Shown here piece by piece: positions 18,869-29,717 of a stretch of 64,000 nt of DNA. The number at the start of each line of letters is the position of its first letter. Position 1 is the first letter of the stretch. The notes under the pieces were generated by a model. The model was not told where the DNA came from. It worked only from the letters and a program-made list of their open reading frames with translations, and searched no databases. Origin of the DNA: Candidatus Paracaedimonas acanthamoebae (GTDB taxonomy: Bacteria; Pseudomonadota; Alphaproteobacteria; Caedimonadales; Caedimonadaceae); assembly GCA_017307065.1 (NCBI GenBank), contig JAFKGL010000015.1, forward strand, positions 1 through 64,000. The letters are read 5' to 3'. The position numbers and the translations under genes were made by a program.

Positions 18869-18916
18869 CTCTAATTTATATCTTATCTCTACTCATAGTC
18901 CGTCATAAGGATCAAT

Positions 18917-20059
18917 CTAACTAGTTAAAACCACACCACTTTCAGGACGCCAATGGAGACAGACTTCATCATCCCAATTGATAGGCCTCTCTGTTAAACG
19001 AACCTGATTTGTTACCGTGGATAAGATTTTTTTGCCTGACTTAAGCTCGACATGGTAAATAGATACATCTCCAAGATAAGCAATTTCTGTTACCACCCCT
19101 TTACAGCAATTTCTTTCTTTTTGAACAAGCTCTTTGGTGATCATAACTTTTTCAGGTCTTATGGCCACAGCAACTTGCGCTCCAACAGGTGCCGAAGATG
19201 AATGGGTAACATACAAATCACAACCAGCTTCTTCAGATTTGATAGAGACATGATCAGGTTCATCTTCAGTAACAAATCCCTCAAAAATATTCATCTCTCC
19301 AATAAAATCAGCAACAAAACGCGAACTTGGATACTCATAAATTTCTGTAGGAGAGCCAATTTGGCGTATACGTCCCTCTTCCATCACCCCAATGCGTGTC
19401 GACATTGTCATGGCTTCTTCTTGATCATGAGTAACCATAACGAAAGTAACACCTAATGTTTCTTGAATGTTAACAAGTTCGAACTGGGTTTGTTCCCGCA
19501 ATTTTCGATCAAGAGCCCCTAATGGTTCGTCCAAAAGAAGAACACGAGGTTGCTTAGCAAGACTTCTTGCAAGAGCAACTCTTTGTCTTTGACCACCTGA
19601 TAATTGTTGGGGTTTTCGCCGTGCATATTTTCGCAAATGAACAAGGTCCAACATAGAAATAACGCGTTCTTTAATATCGCTTTCAGGCATCTTTTGTTGC
19701 TTCAAGCCAAAAGCTATATTTTGTTCAACTGTCATATGAGGAAAAAGAGCATAAGATTGAAACATCATATTAACTGGCCGATTATAGGGTTCCACATTTG
19801 TCATGTTTACACCATCTATAAATATCTTCCCTGAAGTAGGTATTTCAAAACCGGCTAATAATCTTAACAACGTTGTCTTACCGCATCCTGAAGCTCCTAA
19901 GAGAGAAAAAAACTCACCAGGAAAAATCTGTAAACTAATATTATTCACAGCAGGAAAACCCGCAAACGTTTTTGAAACGTGAACAATATCTATGATTGGT
20001 CTTGCTTGAGGATCTTTCCAAGGTTCAAATTTGGTAGAAGGACGATCAGCAATAGCCAT
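18917..20059 (-). CDS. potG: polyamine ABC transporter ATP-binding protein (PotG/PotA-like)
   Basis: 380 aa. Walker A is LLGASGCGKTTLL near residue 53, the signature LSGGQRQRVALARSLAKQPRVLLLDEPLGALD follows, and the H-loop is VTHDQEEAMTM. The C-terminal TOBE regulatory domain includes VAIRPEKVMI. First gene of potGHI. It energises import of polyamines, probably putrescine or spermidine. The substrate call rests on the two permeases rather than on this subunit. Confidence 0.93.
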   Translation of the reverse strand: MAIADRPSTKFEPWKDPQARPIIDIVHVSKTFAGFPAVNNISLQIFPGEFFSLLGASGCGKTTLLRLLAGFEIPTSGKIFIDGVNMTNVEPYNRPVNMMFQSYALFPHMTVEQNIAFGLKQQKMPESDIKERVISMLDLVHLRKYARRKPQQLSGGQRQRVALARSLAKQPRVLLLDEPLGALDRKLREQTQFELVNIQETLGVTFVMVTHDQEEAMTMSTRIGVMEEGRIRQIGSPTEIYEYPSSRFVADFIGEMNIFEGFVTEDEPDHVSIKSEEAGCDLYVTHSSSAPVGAQVAVAIRPEKVMITKELVQKERNCCKGVVTEIAYLGDVSIYHVELKSGKKILSTVTNQVRLTERPINWDDEVCLHWRPESGVVLTS

Positions 20060-20146
20060 TTATAATTTACCTAATAAAATATAATAATTATTCCATCACT
20101 ATCTTGGTCAGATGTGGAATGCAAGAAATGTCTTCTGAGATTATAT

Positions 20147-20174
20147 AATTTTATCTAAAAATAGAGATAAAATT
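20147..20174 (-). terminator. AT-rich hairpin after the MFS gene
   Basis: Perfect 10-bp inverted repeat (20147-20156 with 20165-20174, 8-nt loop) just past the stop codon of the MFS gene and before potG. AT-rich with only a weak T-run, so termination is plausible but not certain. Confidence 0.4.
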
Positions 20175-20187
20175 CTATTTCGTCTCT

Positions 20188-21372
20188 TTAAGAATTATTA
20201 TTTTTTTGATTAAGGTAAAAATAAAGAAAAAGACTTAATAAACACATTATAACTAAAAATATAGCTAAGGGCTTAATGCTAAAATCATCAAGTACACTTC
20301 CGACAAGTCCACCGATTCCCAAAGCCGATGTTAAGACAAGACTTCTAACAGCAGACGCTGCCCCTTTTTGTTCATCAAAAAGTTGTAAAGCCCCTGACGT
20401 TGAGGGCCCCCATACCAAAGCAGATCCAACCATATAGAGGCCAATAGCTAATAATATTGATGAGAGGAAAAGAAATTGTAAAAAGCTTAATAATAATAAA
20501 ATAAGTGCCCCTATCAGAGCAACAATGATGCCACTTAAAATTGTTTTATTAACACCAATATATTGAATTGTTCGAGAAGCTAAAAAAGTTCCGATAATAT
20601 AAGCCAGGCTCACTGAACTAATATAAATTCCTATAAAATCTGAAGTTAGTTTCAAATTTGATTGAAGAAAGAAAGGGATAATCGTTAAATAGCATAATTC
20701 ACCACAAATTAAGAAAGAATAAAGCATAATATATGCTAAAAATTGCTTATTCTTAAAGACAATTATATAAGTATTTATGATTTGTATTACACTAATATTT
20801 TTTTTCTGATGAGGCTTTTTTTCTTCTGAAAAATAAAAAATCATCAATAAAATAAGGCTTAAAGAAAATACTAAGATAAAGAAAAAATTTCCTCGCCAGC
20901 CAAAAGCCATATCTATATATCCTCCTAAGCTAGGAGCTAATAGGGGTCCTAAAGAGACGATGCATCCCATCCATGACATGACTGTTGCCCCTTGTTCTCC
21001 TGGATAACGATCTTGAATAACCGCCCATCCTACAACAGGAACAGCAATTCCTCCCACACCTTGGATAAATCTTCCAATCAAAAAAATGGAAAGTGATGAA
21101 GCTATAAAGCAAAAAAAGGTTCCCAAAATGAAAGTACCTAATCCGCCAATTATTGTCCATTTGCGTCCTGCATGATCTGAGAACCAGCCAAAGATAGGTG
21201 TTGATAGCAACCCACCAAACATATAAAAAGGAATGGAAAGTTGTAAAATATCAGGATTACACTTAAAAAAAACAGCCATCGCAGGAAAACTTGGGAGATA
21301 AATATCTGTCGCAATTATCGTAACGATAAAAGCAAAAACAATTAAAATTGTGCTCTTTTTAGCTATAACCAT
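20188..21372 (-). CDS. MFS multidrug transporter, Bcr/CflA type
   Basis: 394 aa, about 12 membrane helices. The Bcr/CflA pattern is clear: TDIYLPSFPAM in TM1, then WFSDHAGRKWTIIGG (motif A of drug/H+ antiporters) and FIQGVGGIAVPVVGWAVIQDRYPGEQGATVMSWMG. It would export drugs or metabolites by proton antiport. It lies 12 nt downstream of the Atm1-like exporter gene and is probably co-transcribed. The substrate cannot be predicted. Confidence 0.92.
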   Translation of the reverse strand: MVIAKKSTILIVFAFIVTIIATDIYLPSFPAMAVFFKCNPDILQLSIPFYMFGGLLSTPIFGWFSDHAGRKWTIIGGLGTFILGTFFCFIASSLSIFLIGRFIQGVGGIAVPVVGWAVIQDRYPGEQGATVMSWMGCIVSLGPLLAPSLGGYIDMAFGWRGNFFFILVFSLSLILLMIFYFSEEKKPHQKKNISVIQIINTYIIVFKNKQFLAYIMLYSFLICGELCYLTIIPFFLQSNLKLTSDFIGIYISSVSLAYIIGTFLASRTIQYIGVNKTILSGIIVALIGALILLLLSFLQFLFLSSILLAIGLYMVGSALVWGPSTSGALQLFDEQKGAASAVRSLVLTSALGIGGLVGSVLDDFSIKPLAIFLVIMCLLSLFLYFYLNQKNNNS

Positions 21373-21384
21373 CTAATTTATATT

Positions 21385-23208
21385 TTATGCTTCATTAGGA
21401 AAACTAGCAAGAATCTCTTTACTTTCAAGCTGACGTTTCCACATTTGTGCATAAACCCCCTTTTTTTGTAACAATTGTGAATGAACACCGCGCTCAATAA
21501 TTTTTCCTTGATCAAGAACTAAAATTTCGTCTGCATCCACAACTGTAGATAAACGATGTGCAATAATAATTGTTGTATGTCCTTTTGAAACTTCTCTCAA
21601 ATTTTCTTGTATCGTTTTTTCTGTATGTGTGTCTAGAGCAGAAGTTGCCTCATCAAACAAGAAAATCTTTGGCTTTTTAAGAAGTGTTCGTGCAATGGCA
21701 ACGCGTTGTTTTTCTCCACCAGATAGCTTTAAACCACGTTCTCCTACTGACGTAAGATATTGATCAGGTGTTTGCATAATAAAATCATGTATCTTTGCAA
21801 GTTTTGCCGCTTTTATAACATCACTTTTCTCTGATTGAGGCTGGCCGTAAGATATATTGTAATAAATCGTTTCATTAAAAAGAATCGTATCTTGAGGAAC
21901 AATTCCTATTCCTTTACGCAAACTAGATTGCGTTACGTCACGTATATCTTGATTATCAATAAGGATTCGCCCTTCGAGAACATCATAAAAACGAAATAAT
22001 AAACGCGAGATCGTTGATTTACCTGCTCCTGAGGGACCTACAATTGCAAGCGTTTTTCCTTCAGGAATTTCAAAAGAAACATCATTGAGAATTTGTCGTT
22101 CAGGAGTATAACCAAAGCTAACATTTTCAAAGATAATTTTTCCTTTCTGAATGGTAAGCTCTTTTGATTGATTTAAATCTTTTATTTCTTGAGGTTCCCT
22201 AAAAAGTGAAAACATCTGCTCCATATTTATAAGAGATAGTTTAATTTCTCGATAAGCAAAGCCTAAGATGTTAAGTGGCAAATAAAGTTGAATAAGATAA
22301 GTATTAACGAGAACAAAATCTCCTATAGACATTTTTGAAGAGATAACTTGAGAAGCAGCCATAATCATAATAACAATAAGACCGACAGAAATAATTACTC
22401 CTTGACCAATATTAAGAACTGACATCAATTGCTTACTTTTAATCGCTGCAATCTCATACTGCTCAAGAGAAATATCATAACGTGCAGCCTCATGTTTTTC
22501 ATTATTGAAATATTTAACAGTTTCATAATTTAATAAACTATCAATCGCTTTTGTATTTGCCTCTGTATCAGTTTGATTCATTCTTCGTACAAAATTTGTG
22601 CGATATTCTGTTAAGCAGATTGTGAAGATAATATAGATTGTAAGAGTTGTCAGCGTTACAAGTGCAAAAGATAACTTATAAATGCTTGAAAGAACTATAG
22701 AAACCATAATAATCTCAAAAATTGTTGGCAATATATTGAAAATCATAAATCTTAGTAAGGTTTCTATAGCATTTGTCCCCCTCTCAATTGAACGGCTAAG
22801 CCCCCCTGTTTTACGATCCAAATGAAATCTAAGACTTAAAGCATGTAAATATTCAAAGGTTTCAAGCGCAATTTGTCTAAGGGCACGGTGCTCAACACGT
22901 ACAAATAACATATCCTTAACTTCATTAAAAAACTGAGCCCCTATACGAGCAGCACCGTATGCTAAAATTACCCCTAAAGGCATGATAATAAGAGATACTT
23001 CGGAAACGTTAATAGATAATGCATCGACTGCCTTTTTATAATAAATAGGCGCATAAACATTGAATATTTTGCTTATAAAAAGTAATGCTAAAGCAATAAG
23101 CATCCGAAAACGCATGGCTTTTTCTCGCCGATTCCATAGGTAGTATATCAATGTTTTTAATGGCTTAAAATTTGCCTTTGAGTTAATATCGGTATTGTTT
23201 AGTTTCAT
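21385..23208 (-). CDS. Atm1/ABCB7-type ABC exporter (heavy-metal or glutathione-conjugate)
   Basis: 607 aa from the ATG at 23208 (AAGGA about 10 nt upstream). An ATG at 23247 would add 13 residues without a better ribosome binding site. A six-helix membrane domain with LRFHLDRKTGGLSRSIERGTNAIETLLRF, a hallmark of the Atm1 family, is followed by an ATPase with GPSGAGKSTISRL, LSGGEKQRVAIARTLLKKPKIFLFDEATSALD and the switch histidine IIAHRLST. In characterised relatives it exports glutathione-linked sulfur or metal species. Upstream of, and likely co-transcribed with, the MFS pump. Confidence 0.9.
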   Translation of the reverse strand: MKLNNTDINSKANFKPLKTLIYYLWNRREKAMRFRMLIALALLFISKIFNVYAPIYYKKAVDALSINVSEVSLIIMPLGVILAYGAARIGAQFFNEVKDMLFVRVEHRALRQIALETFEYLHALSLRFHLDRKTGGLSRSIERGTNAIETLLRFMIFNILPTIFEIIMVSIVLSSIYKLSFALVTLTTLTIYIIFTICLTEYRTNFVRRMNQTDTEANTKAIDSLLNYETVKYFNNEKHEAARYDISLEQYEIAAIKSKQLMSVLNIGQGVIISVGLIVIMIMAASQVISSKMSIGDFVLVNTYLIQLYLPLNILGFAYREIKLSLINMEQMFSLFREPQEIKDLNQSKELTIQKGKIIFENVSFGYTPERQILNDVSFEIPEGKTLAIVGPSGAGKSTISRLLFRFYDVLEGRILIDNQDIRDVTQSSLRKGIGIVPQDTILFNETIYYNISYGQPQSEKSDVIKAAKLAKIHDFIMQTPDQYLTSVGERGLKLSGGEKQRVAIARTLLKKPKIFLFDEATSALDTHTEKTIQENLREVSKGHTTIIIAHRLSTVVDADEILVLDQGKIIERGVHSQLLQKKGVYAQMWKRQLESKEILASFPNEA

Positions 23209-23355
23209 TTTAGTTTTATCCTTGACGAGTGCAGAACAAAATAACATTATCAGCGTACAAGCTACTATATGTAGTAGATATCAGGCCAAAAAGCCACCAC
23301 ATATTGATTATTTTGTAATTTTAACAGTATATTAGTTAATTAGAGGACATGCATC

Positions 23356-26300
23356 ATGAAAATTACTCGGCGCTTTACCAATAAAGGTCAATCTCCTTAT
23401 TCAACGATTGAATTTCGAAAAGCGACGAGTGAAATACGTAATCCAGATGGTTCGATTGTTTTTCAAATGAAAGATATTGAAGTCCCGGCAAAATGGTCTC
23501 AAGTCGCCTCTGATATATTAGCTCAAAAATACTTTCGTAAAGCTGGTATTCCTGAAAAATTACATTCTGTCGAAGAAAAAGATATTCCTGCATGGCTCAG
23601 AGCCTCCACACATGATGATATTGCAAAGAAAAATAGCAAACCTATAACAGGACCAGAAACCTCTGCAAAACAAGTTTTTCACCGTCTTGCCGGGGCTTGG
23701 ACTTATTGGGGATGGAAAGGTGGTTATTTCAGCTCAGAAGAAGATGCGCATAGCTTTTATGATGAATTATGCTACATGCTCGCCAATCAAATGGTCGCTC
23801 CTAATTCTCCCCAATGGTTTAATACAGGTTTACATTGGGCATACGGTATTGATGGCCCATCTCAAGGGCATTTTTATGTTGACCATCTTACTGAAAAATT
23901 AATGAATTCAACATCTGCTTATGAACGCCCACAACCTCATGCGTGTTTTATTTCCAGCATTAACGATGATTTAGTTAATGATGGGGGTATTATGGACCTC
24001 TGGCTTAGAGAAGCGCGTCTGTTTAAATATGGCTCTGGAACAGGTTCAAACTTTTCAAATCTTCGTGGCAAAGGTGAATCTTTATCTGGTGGAGGAAAAT
24101 CCTCGGGATTAATGAGTTTTCTCAAAATTGGAGATCGTGCAGCGGGAGCTATAAAATCTGGAGGAACAACAAGACGAGCTGCAAAAATGGTTGTTGTCGA
24201 CATTGACCACCCAGATGTGGAAGAATTTATCAATTGGAAAGTTGTTGAAGAGCAAAAAGTTCTTGCCCTCGTAACGGGTTCAAAAATTGCCAAAAAACAT
24301 CTTAATGCTGTTATGCAAGCGTGCCAAATTGGAACAGGTGAGACTCGATTTGATCCTCAAATTAATTCAACATTAAAAGAAACTATAAAAATTGCCCGTA
24401 CTCATTTGGTTCCAGAAAATTATATTCAAAGAGTTATTCAATACGCACGCCAAGGCTACACAGCTTTTGAATTTGAAACTTATGATACAGATTTTAATTC
24501 TGAAGCATATGCAACTGTTTCTGGCCAAAATTCGAATAATTCTGTCCGTGTAACCAATGAATTTTTAGAAAAAGTTCTTAAAGACGAAGATTGGAATCTC
24601 ATTCGGCGTACAGATGGAGGTATTTACAAGACGATCAAAGCCAAAGAACTCTGGGAACAAATAGGTTATGCAGCTTGGGCTTCCGCAGATCCTGGTATTC
24701 AATATCATACAACCATTAATGAATGGCATACGTGTCCTAAGAGTGGCTTAATTCACGCTTCAAATCCATGCTCAGAATATATGTTTCTTGATGATACCGC
24801 TTGTAACCTTGCTTCAATTAACCTTGCATTGTTCTACGATACCGAAAATCATCAACCAACTTTTGACGTTGAAGCTTATGAGCATGCTGTTAGAATTTGG
24901 ACACTTGTGCTTGAAATCTCAGTTATGATGGCCCAATATCCTTCTCAACAAATTGCACAACGCTCATATGACTTTCGTACATTAGGTCTTGGGTATGCCA
25001 ATCTTGGTGGCCTTTTAATGGCCATGGGTATTTCTTATGACAGCCCTCAAGGACGCAGCATTGGAGGCGCTCTAGCTGCTATCATGACAGGAAAATCTTA
25101 TGCAACTTCAGCAGAAATTGCGAGTGAACTAGGAACTTTTTCTCAATATCCACTTAATAAAGAAGATATGTTACGCGTGATGAGAAATCATCGCCGCGCG
25201 GCTTACGGGGAAAATCAAGGTTATGAAAATCTTAAAATTCTTCCAGTTGCCCTTGATCATGCTTCTTGCCCTCTTCAAGACCTTAGTACATCGGCTAAAA
25301 CTGCCTGGGATCAAGCTTTAGAACTTGGAGAGAAGCACGGTTATCGTAATGCCCAAACAACCTGTATTGCCCCAACAGGAACTATTGGACTTGTGATGGA
25401 CTGTGACACAACCGGTGTTGAACCAGACTTTGCTCTTGTAAAATTTAAGAAGTTAGTTGGTGGTGGTTACTTTAAAATTATTAATCAGATGGTACCCACA
25501 GCATTAAAAAAACTTGGTTACACTAAAAATGAAATCCAAGATATTGTGAATTATGCTGTTGGTCGAGGCACACTTGAAGATTCACCCTCTATTAGTTTTA
25601 AGTCTCTTAAAACAAAAGGATTCAACGAAGAAGTTCTAGAAAAGCTTAAAACTAGTTTAATTTCTGCTTTCGACATAAAATTTGCTTTTAATCGTTGGAC
25701 CCTTGGTGAAGATTTCTGTAAAAATATTCTTGGTTTTTCAGATGAACAATTAAACAATAATAATTTCGAAATTCTTTCTGCTTTAGGCTTCAGCAAAGAA
25801 GACATAGAAAATGCAAATAATTATTGTTGTGGAACTATGACTTTAGAAGGAGCTCCTCATTTAAAGTCAGAGCATTTGCCCATTTTTGATTGTGCAAATC
25901 CATGCGGGCGTCTTGGAAAGCGTGCTTTATCAACAGAAAGCCATATTCATATGATGGCAGCAGTACAACCATTCATCTCAGGTTCAATTTCAAAAACAAT
26001 TAATATGCCCAATAGTGCCTCAATTGAAGAATGTAACAATGCTTATCTTTTATCTTGGCGCCTAGCCCTTAAATGTAATGCTCTCTATCGCGATGGCTCA
26101 AAACTTTCTCAACCACTTAATACGTCATTGATTACAGATGAAGAAAATGCTGAGGAAATTTTAGACGAAGTTAATTCTCTTACCGGAGCTAATCGAACAA
26201 AAATTATGGCTGAACGAATTGTTGAAAGAGTTATCGAACGAGTGACTCATCGTAATGAACGTTATAAGCTCCCTGCTCGACGCAAAGGATACACTCAAAA

Positions 26301-27048
26301 AGCAACAGTTGGCGGACATAAAGTCTATTTGCGAACTGGAGAGTACGAAGATGGCCGTTTAGGAGAAATCTTTATTGATCTTCATAAAGAAGGTTCTGCT
26401 TTTAGAAGTTTAATGAATAATTTTGCAATGGCAATCTCGATTGGCCTTCAATATGGCGTACCTTTAGATGAATTTGTTGATGCTTTTGCATTTACCCGAT
26501 TTGAACCTTCTGGATTAGTCACAGGTAATGATGCCATCAAGATGGCCACTTCTATTTTAGACTATATCTTCCGAGAACTTGCTATTTCTTATCTTGATAG
26601 AACAGATTTAGCACACTCAGATCCTCGCGAACTTTTACCTGAAAGTCTTGGAGAAGCCCATGAACGTATGTCTACAGGACGTCAAGAACATCAAGCAATT
26701 GAAGCTCTTAGTTCTTTAACTAGTAAAGGATACATCCGTAATAACCTATATGTTTTAAAAGGTAAGAAAGAAAATAACAGGACAAATGAAACTTCATATT
26801 TAAGTCTTGAAGGTACAAGTGCACTTGAGGCAGAATCTGTTGGCACTTTAATTTTGGAAAAATCTGACGTTAGTCACGCTCATCATGAAGAAAATTCCTC
26901 ATCTACCGACAAAAACTCCAAAATAGCAACGGCTCGATTAAAAGGTTATGAAGGAGATTCATGTCAGGAATGTGGAAATTTTACTTTAGTGCGCAACGGA
27001 ACCTGCATGAAATGCATGACGTGCGGTAGCACCAGTGGTTGTTCTTAA
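23356..27048 (+). CDS. nrdJ: adenosylcobalamin-dependent ribonucleotide reductase, class II
   Basis: 1230 aa. Reduces ribonucleotides to deoxyribonucleotides, using B12 instead of a metal-dityrosyl cofactor. Visible motifs are [49 protein letters not shown] (substrate cysteine region), [20 protein letters not shown] and [16 protein letters not shown]-terminal Cys cluster (CQECGNF...[14 protein letters not shown]) is the redox/zinc tail. Ribosome binding site AGAGGA 8 nt before the ATG. I see no cobalamin riboswitch upstream. Use of NrdJ makes dNTP supply depend on imported or made cobalamin. Confidence 0.97.
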   Translation: MKITRRFTNKGQSPYSTIEFRKATSEIRNPDGSIVFQMKDIEVPAKWSQVASDILAQKYFRKAGIPEKLHSVEEKDIPAWLRASTHDDIAKKNSKPITGPETSAKQVFHRLAGAWTYWGWKGGYFSSEEDAHSFYDELCYMLANQMVAPNSPQWFNTGLHWAYGIDGPSQGHFYVDHLTEKLMNSTSAYERPQPHACFISSINDDLVNDGGIMDLWLREARLFKYGSGTGSNFSNLRGKGESLSGGGKSSGLMSFLKIGDRAAGAIKSGGTTRRAAKMVVVDIDHPDVEEFINWKVVEEQKVLALVTGSKIAKKHLNAVMQACQIGTGETRFDPQINSTLKETIKIARTHLVPENYIQRVIQYARQGYTAFEFETYDTDFNSEAYATVSGQNSNNSVRVTNEFLEKVLKDEDWNLIRRTDGGIYKTIKAKELWEQIGYAAWASADPGIQYHTTINEWHTCPKSGLIHASNPCSEYMFLDDTACNLASINLALFYDTENHQPTFDVEAYEHAVRIWTLVLEISVMMAQYPSQQIAQRSYDFRTLGLGYANLGGLLMAMGISYDSPQGRSIGGALAAIMTGKSYATSAEIASELGTFSQYPLNKEDMLRVMRNHRRAAYGENQGYENLKILPVALDHASCPLQDLSTSAKTAWDQALELGEKHGYRNAQTTCIAPTGTIGLVMDCDTTGVEPDFALVKFKKLVGGGYFKIINQMVPTALKKLGYTKNEIQDIVNYAVGRGTLEDSPSISFKSLKTKGFNEEVLEKLKTSLISAFDIKFAFNRWTLGEDFCKNILGFSDEQLNNNNFEILSALGFSKEDIENANNYCCGTMTLEGAPHLKSEHLPIFDCANPCGRLGKRALSTESHIHMMAAVQPFISGSISKTINMPNSASIEECNNAYLLSWRLALKCNALYRDGSKLSQPLNTSLITDEENAEEILDEVNSLTGANRTKIMAERIVERVIERVTHRNERYKLPARRKGYTQKATVGGHKVYLRTGEYEDGRLGEIFIDLHKEGSAFRSLMNNFAMAISIGLQYGVPLDEFVDAFAFTRFEPSGLVTGNDAIKMATSILDYIFRELAISYLDRTDLAHSDPRELLPESLGEAHERMSTGRQEHQAIEALSSLTSKGYIRNNLYVLKGKKENNRTNETSYLSLEGTSALEAESVGTLILEKSDVSHAHHEENSSSTDKNSKIATARLKGYEGDSCQECGNFTLVRNGTCMKCMTCGSTSGCS

Positions 27049-27066
27049 CATAAGAAATAATTTATA

Positions 27067-27108
27067 GGGTGTGCTATCTTTATATAGCATGCCCTTAAAA
27101 TTTAATTT
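27067..27108 (+). terminator. terminator after nrdJ
   Basis: 11-bp stem with two G-U pairs (27067-27077 with 27084-27094, 6-nt loop) followed by a T/A-rich tail, 18 nt past the nrdJ stop codon. Confidence 0.7.
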
Positions 27109-27247
27109 TATGTGCCCCTCTTCCTATCAATAAAAATAATCTCCTGAATCTTGTAAAAAAATTGGCTCTACTTTGATGGTAATTGAGCTTGCATACAGCT
27201 TTGAGTAATGGCAAATTTATCCCCTAACTACAGGGAGGAAATTTATA

Positions 27248-27835
27248 GTGGAATTTGTTAAGTCTGCAGGGGTATACTGTAGTTCTTTTAATGGACTTTC
27301 TGAAAAATACCAGCTTGCTGCAAAAGAAGTGGGAACACTTCTTGCAAAAAATAATATTAAATTAGTCTATGGTGGTGGACGCATGGGACTGATGGGACTG
27401 GTTTCCAATGCTACATTGGAAGCAGGCGGAAGTGCTATTGGAATTTCAACAACTCTTATTAGTACAAGAGAAGGTATTAATGAAAACCTTCATGAACTTA
27501 TGATTGTTGAAACTATGCATGAACGTAAGCAACTTATGTTCGAAAAATCTGAAGCTTTTGTTATTTTGCCAGGTGGTATTGGAACTTTAGACGAAACCTT
27601 TGAAATTATGACATGGAAACAAATTGGTCTTCATCATAAGAAAATTATTTTCCTAGATATTGATGGATATTGGTCAGCAGTGTTCGAATCTCATTTCAAA
27701 CGCATGATTGAGGACGGTTTCGTCCGAGAAATTGATCAAAATTTATTCATAATTGCAAAAACTCCCGATGAAGTGATCTATAGTCTTTGTAATGGTATCC
27801 AACCAGATCAAGGCTATGTTGCCAAATGGGTTTAA
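27248..27835 (+). CDS. LOG family protein (Rossmann fold nucleotide phosphoribohydrolase)
   Basis: 195 aa from a GTG at 27248 with ribosome binding site GGAGGA 8 nt upstream. It has the family motif PGGIGTLDETFE (108-119) and the nucleotide loop YGGGRMGLMG (41-50). Members release the base from AMP-type nucleoside monophosphates or make cytokinin-like bases; some are (p)ppGpp-binding PpnN types. The pathway here is unknown. The kdsB start is 17 nt beyond its stop codon, so they probably share a transcript. Confidence 0.9.
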   Translation: MEFVKSAGVYCSSFNGLSEKYQLAAKEVGTLLAKNNIKLVYGGGRMGLMGLVSNATLEAGGSAIGISTTLISTREGINENLHELMIVETMHERKQLMFEKSEAFVILPGGIGTLDETFEIMTWKQIGLHHKKIIFLDIDGYWSAVFESHFKRMIEDGFVREIDQNLFIIAKTPDEVIYSLCNGIQPDQGYVAKWV

Positions 27836-27851
27836 AAAAAGAGAGAAAAAA

Positions 27852-28616
27852 ATGAATCCACTTATAATTATCCCTGCCCGTCTGTCAGCGACAAGATTAC
27901 CGCAAAAGCCTCTTGCATTAATTGGTGATAAACCGCTTGTATTGCATGTTTTAGAGCGTGGTTTAGAAGCTAATATCGGTCGTGTTATTGTCGCATGTGA
28001 TGACGAAAAAATTGCCTCTGTTGTAAAAGATGCAGGAGGAGAAGCTTGTTTGACAGATCCTTCTCTTCCTTCTGGCTCAGACCGTGTTTATGCAGCCGCA
28101 AATATCATTGATCCTGAAGAAAATTATGATGTTATTATTAATCTTCAAGGAGATATGCCTTTTATTGATCCTCAGGTCATAAAATATTCATTTGAACCTC
28201 TTCAAGATAAAAACGTAGATATTGCAACATTAGCTGTCAAGTTGGATGATGAGGAACGAAAAAGTAACCCAAGTATCGCAAAAATAGCGATGATCGAAGG
28301 AAAAAACCCTCACATACAACAGGCTCTCTATTTTAGCCGTTCTGTGATTCCTCATGGAGCAATGATTCATTATCATCATATTGGACTTTATAGTTATCGT
28401 CGACAGGCTCTCAAATCGTTCGTTCACCACCCTCCTTCTCCACTTGAGTTTGCAGAAAAATTAGAACAATTAAGAGCTCTTGAAGCAGGATTACGTATTG
28501 ATGTCCGTATTGTTGATGCAGTTCCATTTGAGGTCAATACCCCAGAAGATTTACTTGAATCACAAAAACTTGTTAAAACTTTTCGGAATAGCTGGAAAGA
28601 CAATCTTCTTGCATAA
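27852..28616 (+). CDS. kdsB: 3-deoxy-manno-octulosonate cytidylyltransferase (CMP-Kdo synthetase)
   Basis: 254 aa from the ATG at 27852. An in-frame upstream start would overlap the LOG gene, and the family begins with PLIIIPARLSATRLPQKPL. Activates Kdo with CTP for the lipopolysaccharide inner core. Further motifs are ACDDEKI, TDPSLPSGSDRVY, NLQGDMPFI and YSYRRQALKSFVHHPPSPLEFAEKLEQLRALE. Its presence implies an LPS outer membrane with Kdo. Confidence 0.97.
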   Translation: MNPLIIIPARLSATRLPQKPLALIGDKPLVLHVLERGLEANIGRVIVACDDEKIASVVKDAGGEACLTDPSLPSGSDRVYAAANIIDPEENYDVIINLQGDMPFIDPQVIKYSFEPLQDKNVDIATLAVKLDDEERKSNPSIAKIAMIEGKNPHIQQALYFSRSVIPHGAMIHYHHIGLYSYRRQALKSFVHHPPSPLEFAEKLEQLRALEAGLRIDVRIVDAVPFEVNTPEDLLESQKLVKTFRNSWKDNLLA

Positions 28617-28644
28617 TTTATAGGTAATCTTTTATAGTCTTTTT

Positions 28645-28741
28645 GGAAGATCAGCCCTAGACATTAAGTTTGCAAACCCGGTCAGGTCTGGAAAGAAGCA
28701 GCCGCAGCATTATTCTTTATGGGTTAGGTCGCTGGTCTTCC
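28645..28741 (+). ncRNA. ffs: signal recognition particle RNA (4.5S type)
   Basis: About 97 nt. The ends pair (28645-28655 with 28731-28741). The apical domain contains the conserved core GGTCAGGTCTGGAAAGAAGC at 28680-28699, with the SRP54/Ffh-binding internal loop and GGAA-type tetraloop. It binds Ffh and targets nascent membrane proteins. The 3' 32 nt overlap, on the opposite strand, the last codons and stop of ruvX. Confidence 0.93.
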
Positions 28742-29201
28742 ACTCTTTTGCTGACAACGCATCCAAAGCACCTTGCAAAATATAACTAGCCGCCATCTTA
28801 TCCACAAGTTCTTGCCGACGTTTACGAGATACATCTGCTTCTAAAAGTGTTCGTGTTACAGCGACTGTAGAAAGGCGTTCATCCCAAAAACTAATTGGTA
28901 TATCTATTTCTGCTAATAAATTCTGAGAGAATTGTTTTATAGATTGGCAACGTGGACCTTCTGAGCCATCCATATTTTTAGGAAGACCTATCACTAAACC
29001 AACAACGTCATATTTATTAATAATAGTTCTTAATTCTAAAGCATCCTGTTTAAATTTTTTTCTTTCAATCGTTTGTAAAGGTGACGCTATTATCCAAGTC
29101 GCATCAGAAAGAGCAAGTCCTATTGTTTTTGTTCCAACATCTAATCCTAATAATCTATTTTTATTATTTTTAAGGGGCTTTAAAAAACTAATTTCGTGCA
29201 A
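28710..29201 (-). CDS. ruvX: RuvX/YqgF pre-16S rRNA nuclease
   Basis: 163 aa with an RNase H-like fold. Motifs are [17 protein letters not shown] (18-34), [17 protein letters not shown] near 88-104, and [13 protein letters not shown] near 126. Processes the 5' end of 16S rRNA (earlier annotated as a Holliday junction resolvase). The stop codon and about ten C-terminal codons lie inside the SRP RNA gene on the other strand, so the last residues are an antisense reading of that RNA. Slightly longer than the usual 135-150 aa, at both ends. Confidence 0.93.
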   Translation of the reverse strand: MHEISFLKPLKNNKNRLLGLDVGTKTIGLALSDATWIIASPLQTIERKKFKQDALELRTIINKYDVVGLVIGLPKNMDGSEGPRCQSIKQFSQNLLAEIDIPISFWDERLSTVAVTRTLLEADVSRKRRQELVDKMAASYILQGALDALSAKEWKTSDLTHKE

Positions 29202-29219
29202 AAGAAAAAACTCCTCTCT

Positions 29220-29666
29220 TTAACAATTAATTAATTTTTCAAGTTTTTGTTTCAAATCTTGAGTATTTTCTTCTTGAAAAAGTAACGTCTTAAATCGACT
29301 TGTTGCCCCTTTAACCAAAATTACATGTGTCTTAGGAAACTGCAATTTAGAAGCTATAAAGCAAATAAGGGCTGTGTTTGCTTTGCCGTCTTCAGGTACA
29401 TCTCTGACACTTATTTTCAAATAAGTATTACCTTCTGGAGAAGTATATATTCCCCCTATTTCATTATTCTTTGCATTAGGAGTTAATCGTATATTTATAA
29501 GAAAGCCACGATCAGTTTCATGGAAGAAAAATCCTTCATGTTGTTTATCAACACCAACATTAATACGGGACCTTTGTTGTGTTTTACGCTTTAACAAATT
29601 AACACGTAAAGCTTGAGCTAATCTATTTTGATTCTCTTTATTTATTTTTTTTTCCATGTTATGCAT
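29220..29666 (-). CDS. DUF167 (YggU-like) protein with basic N-terminal extension
   Basis: 148 aa. Residues 46-140 are a DUF167 domain: FLINIRLTPNAKNNEIGG, YLKISVRDVPEDGKANTALICFIASKL and LVKGATSRFKTLLF. The family is about 90-100 aa, of unknown function. The first 45 residues form a basic stretch with NRLAQALRVNLLKRKTQQRSR. This resembles a tiny stand-alone alphaproteobacterial protein I recall only loosely, so a gene fusion is possible. Lies 18 nt upstream of ruvX on the same strand. Confidence 0.8.
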   Translation of the reverse strand: MHNMEKKINKENQNRLAQALRVNLLKRKTQQRSRINVGVDKQHEGFFFHETDRGFLINIRLTPNAKNNEIGGIYTSPEGNTYLKISVRDVPEDGKANTALICFIASKLQFPKTHVILVKGATSRFKTLLFQEENTQDLKQKLEKLINC

Positions 29667-29717
29667 TGCCCTACTTGCAACTCTCTTAAGGTTAAGTTAA
29701 ACCTAATTCAGTTTAAT

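Noticed and set aside
23248-23355. Cobalamin riboswitch upstream of nrdJ
   Set aside because: Only about 100 bp is available and no B12-box-like core is visible.
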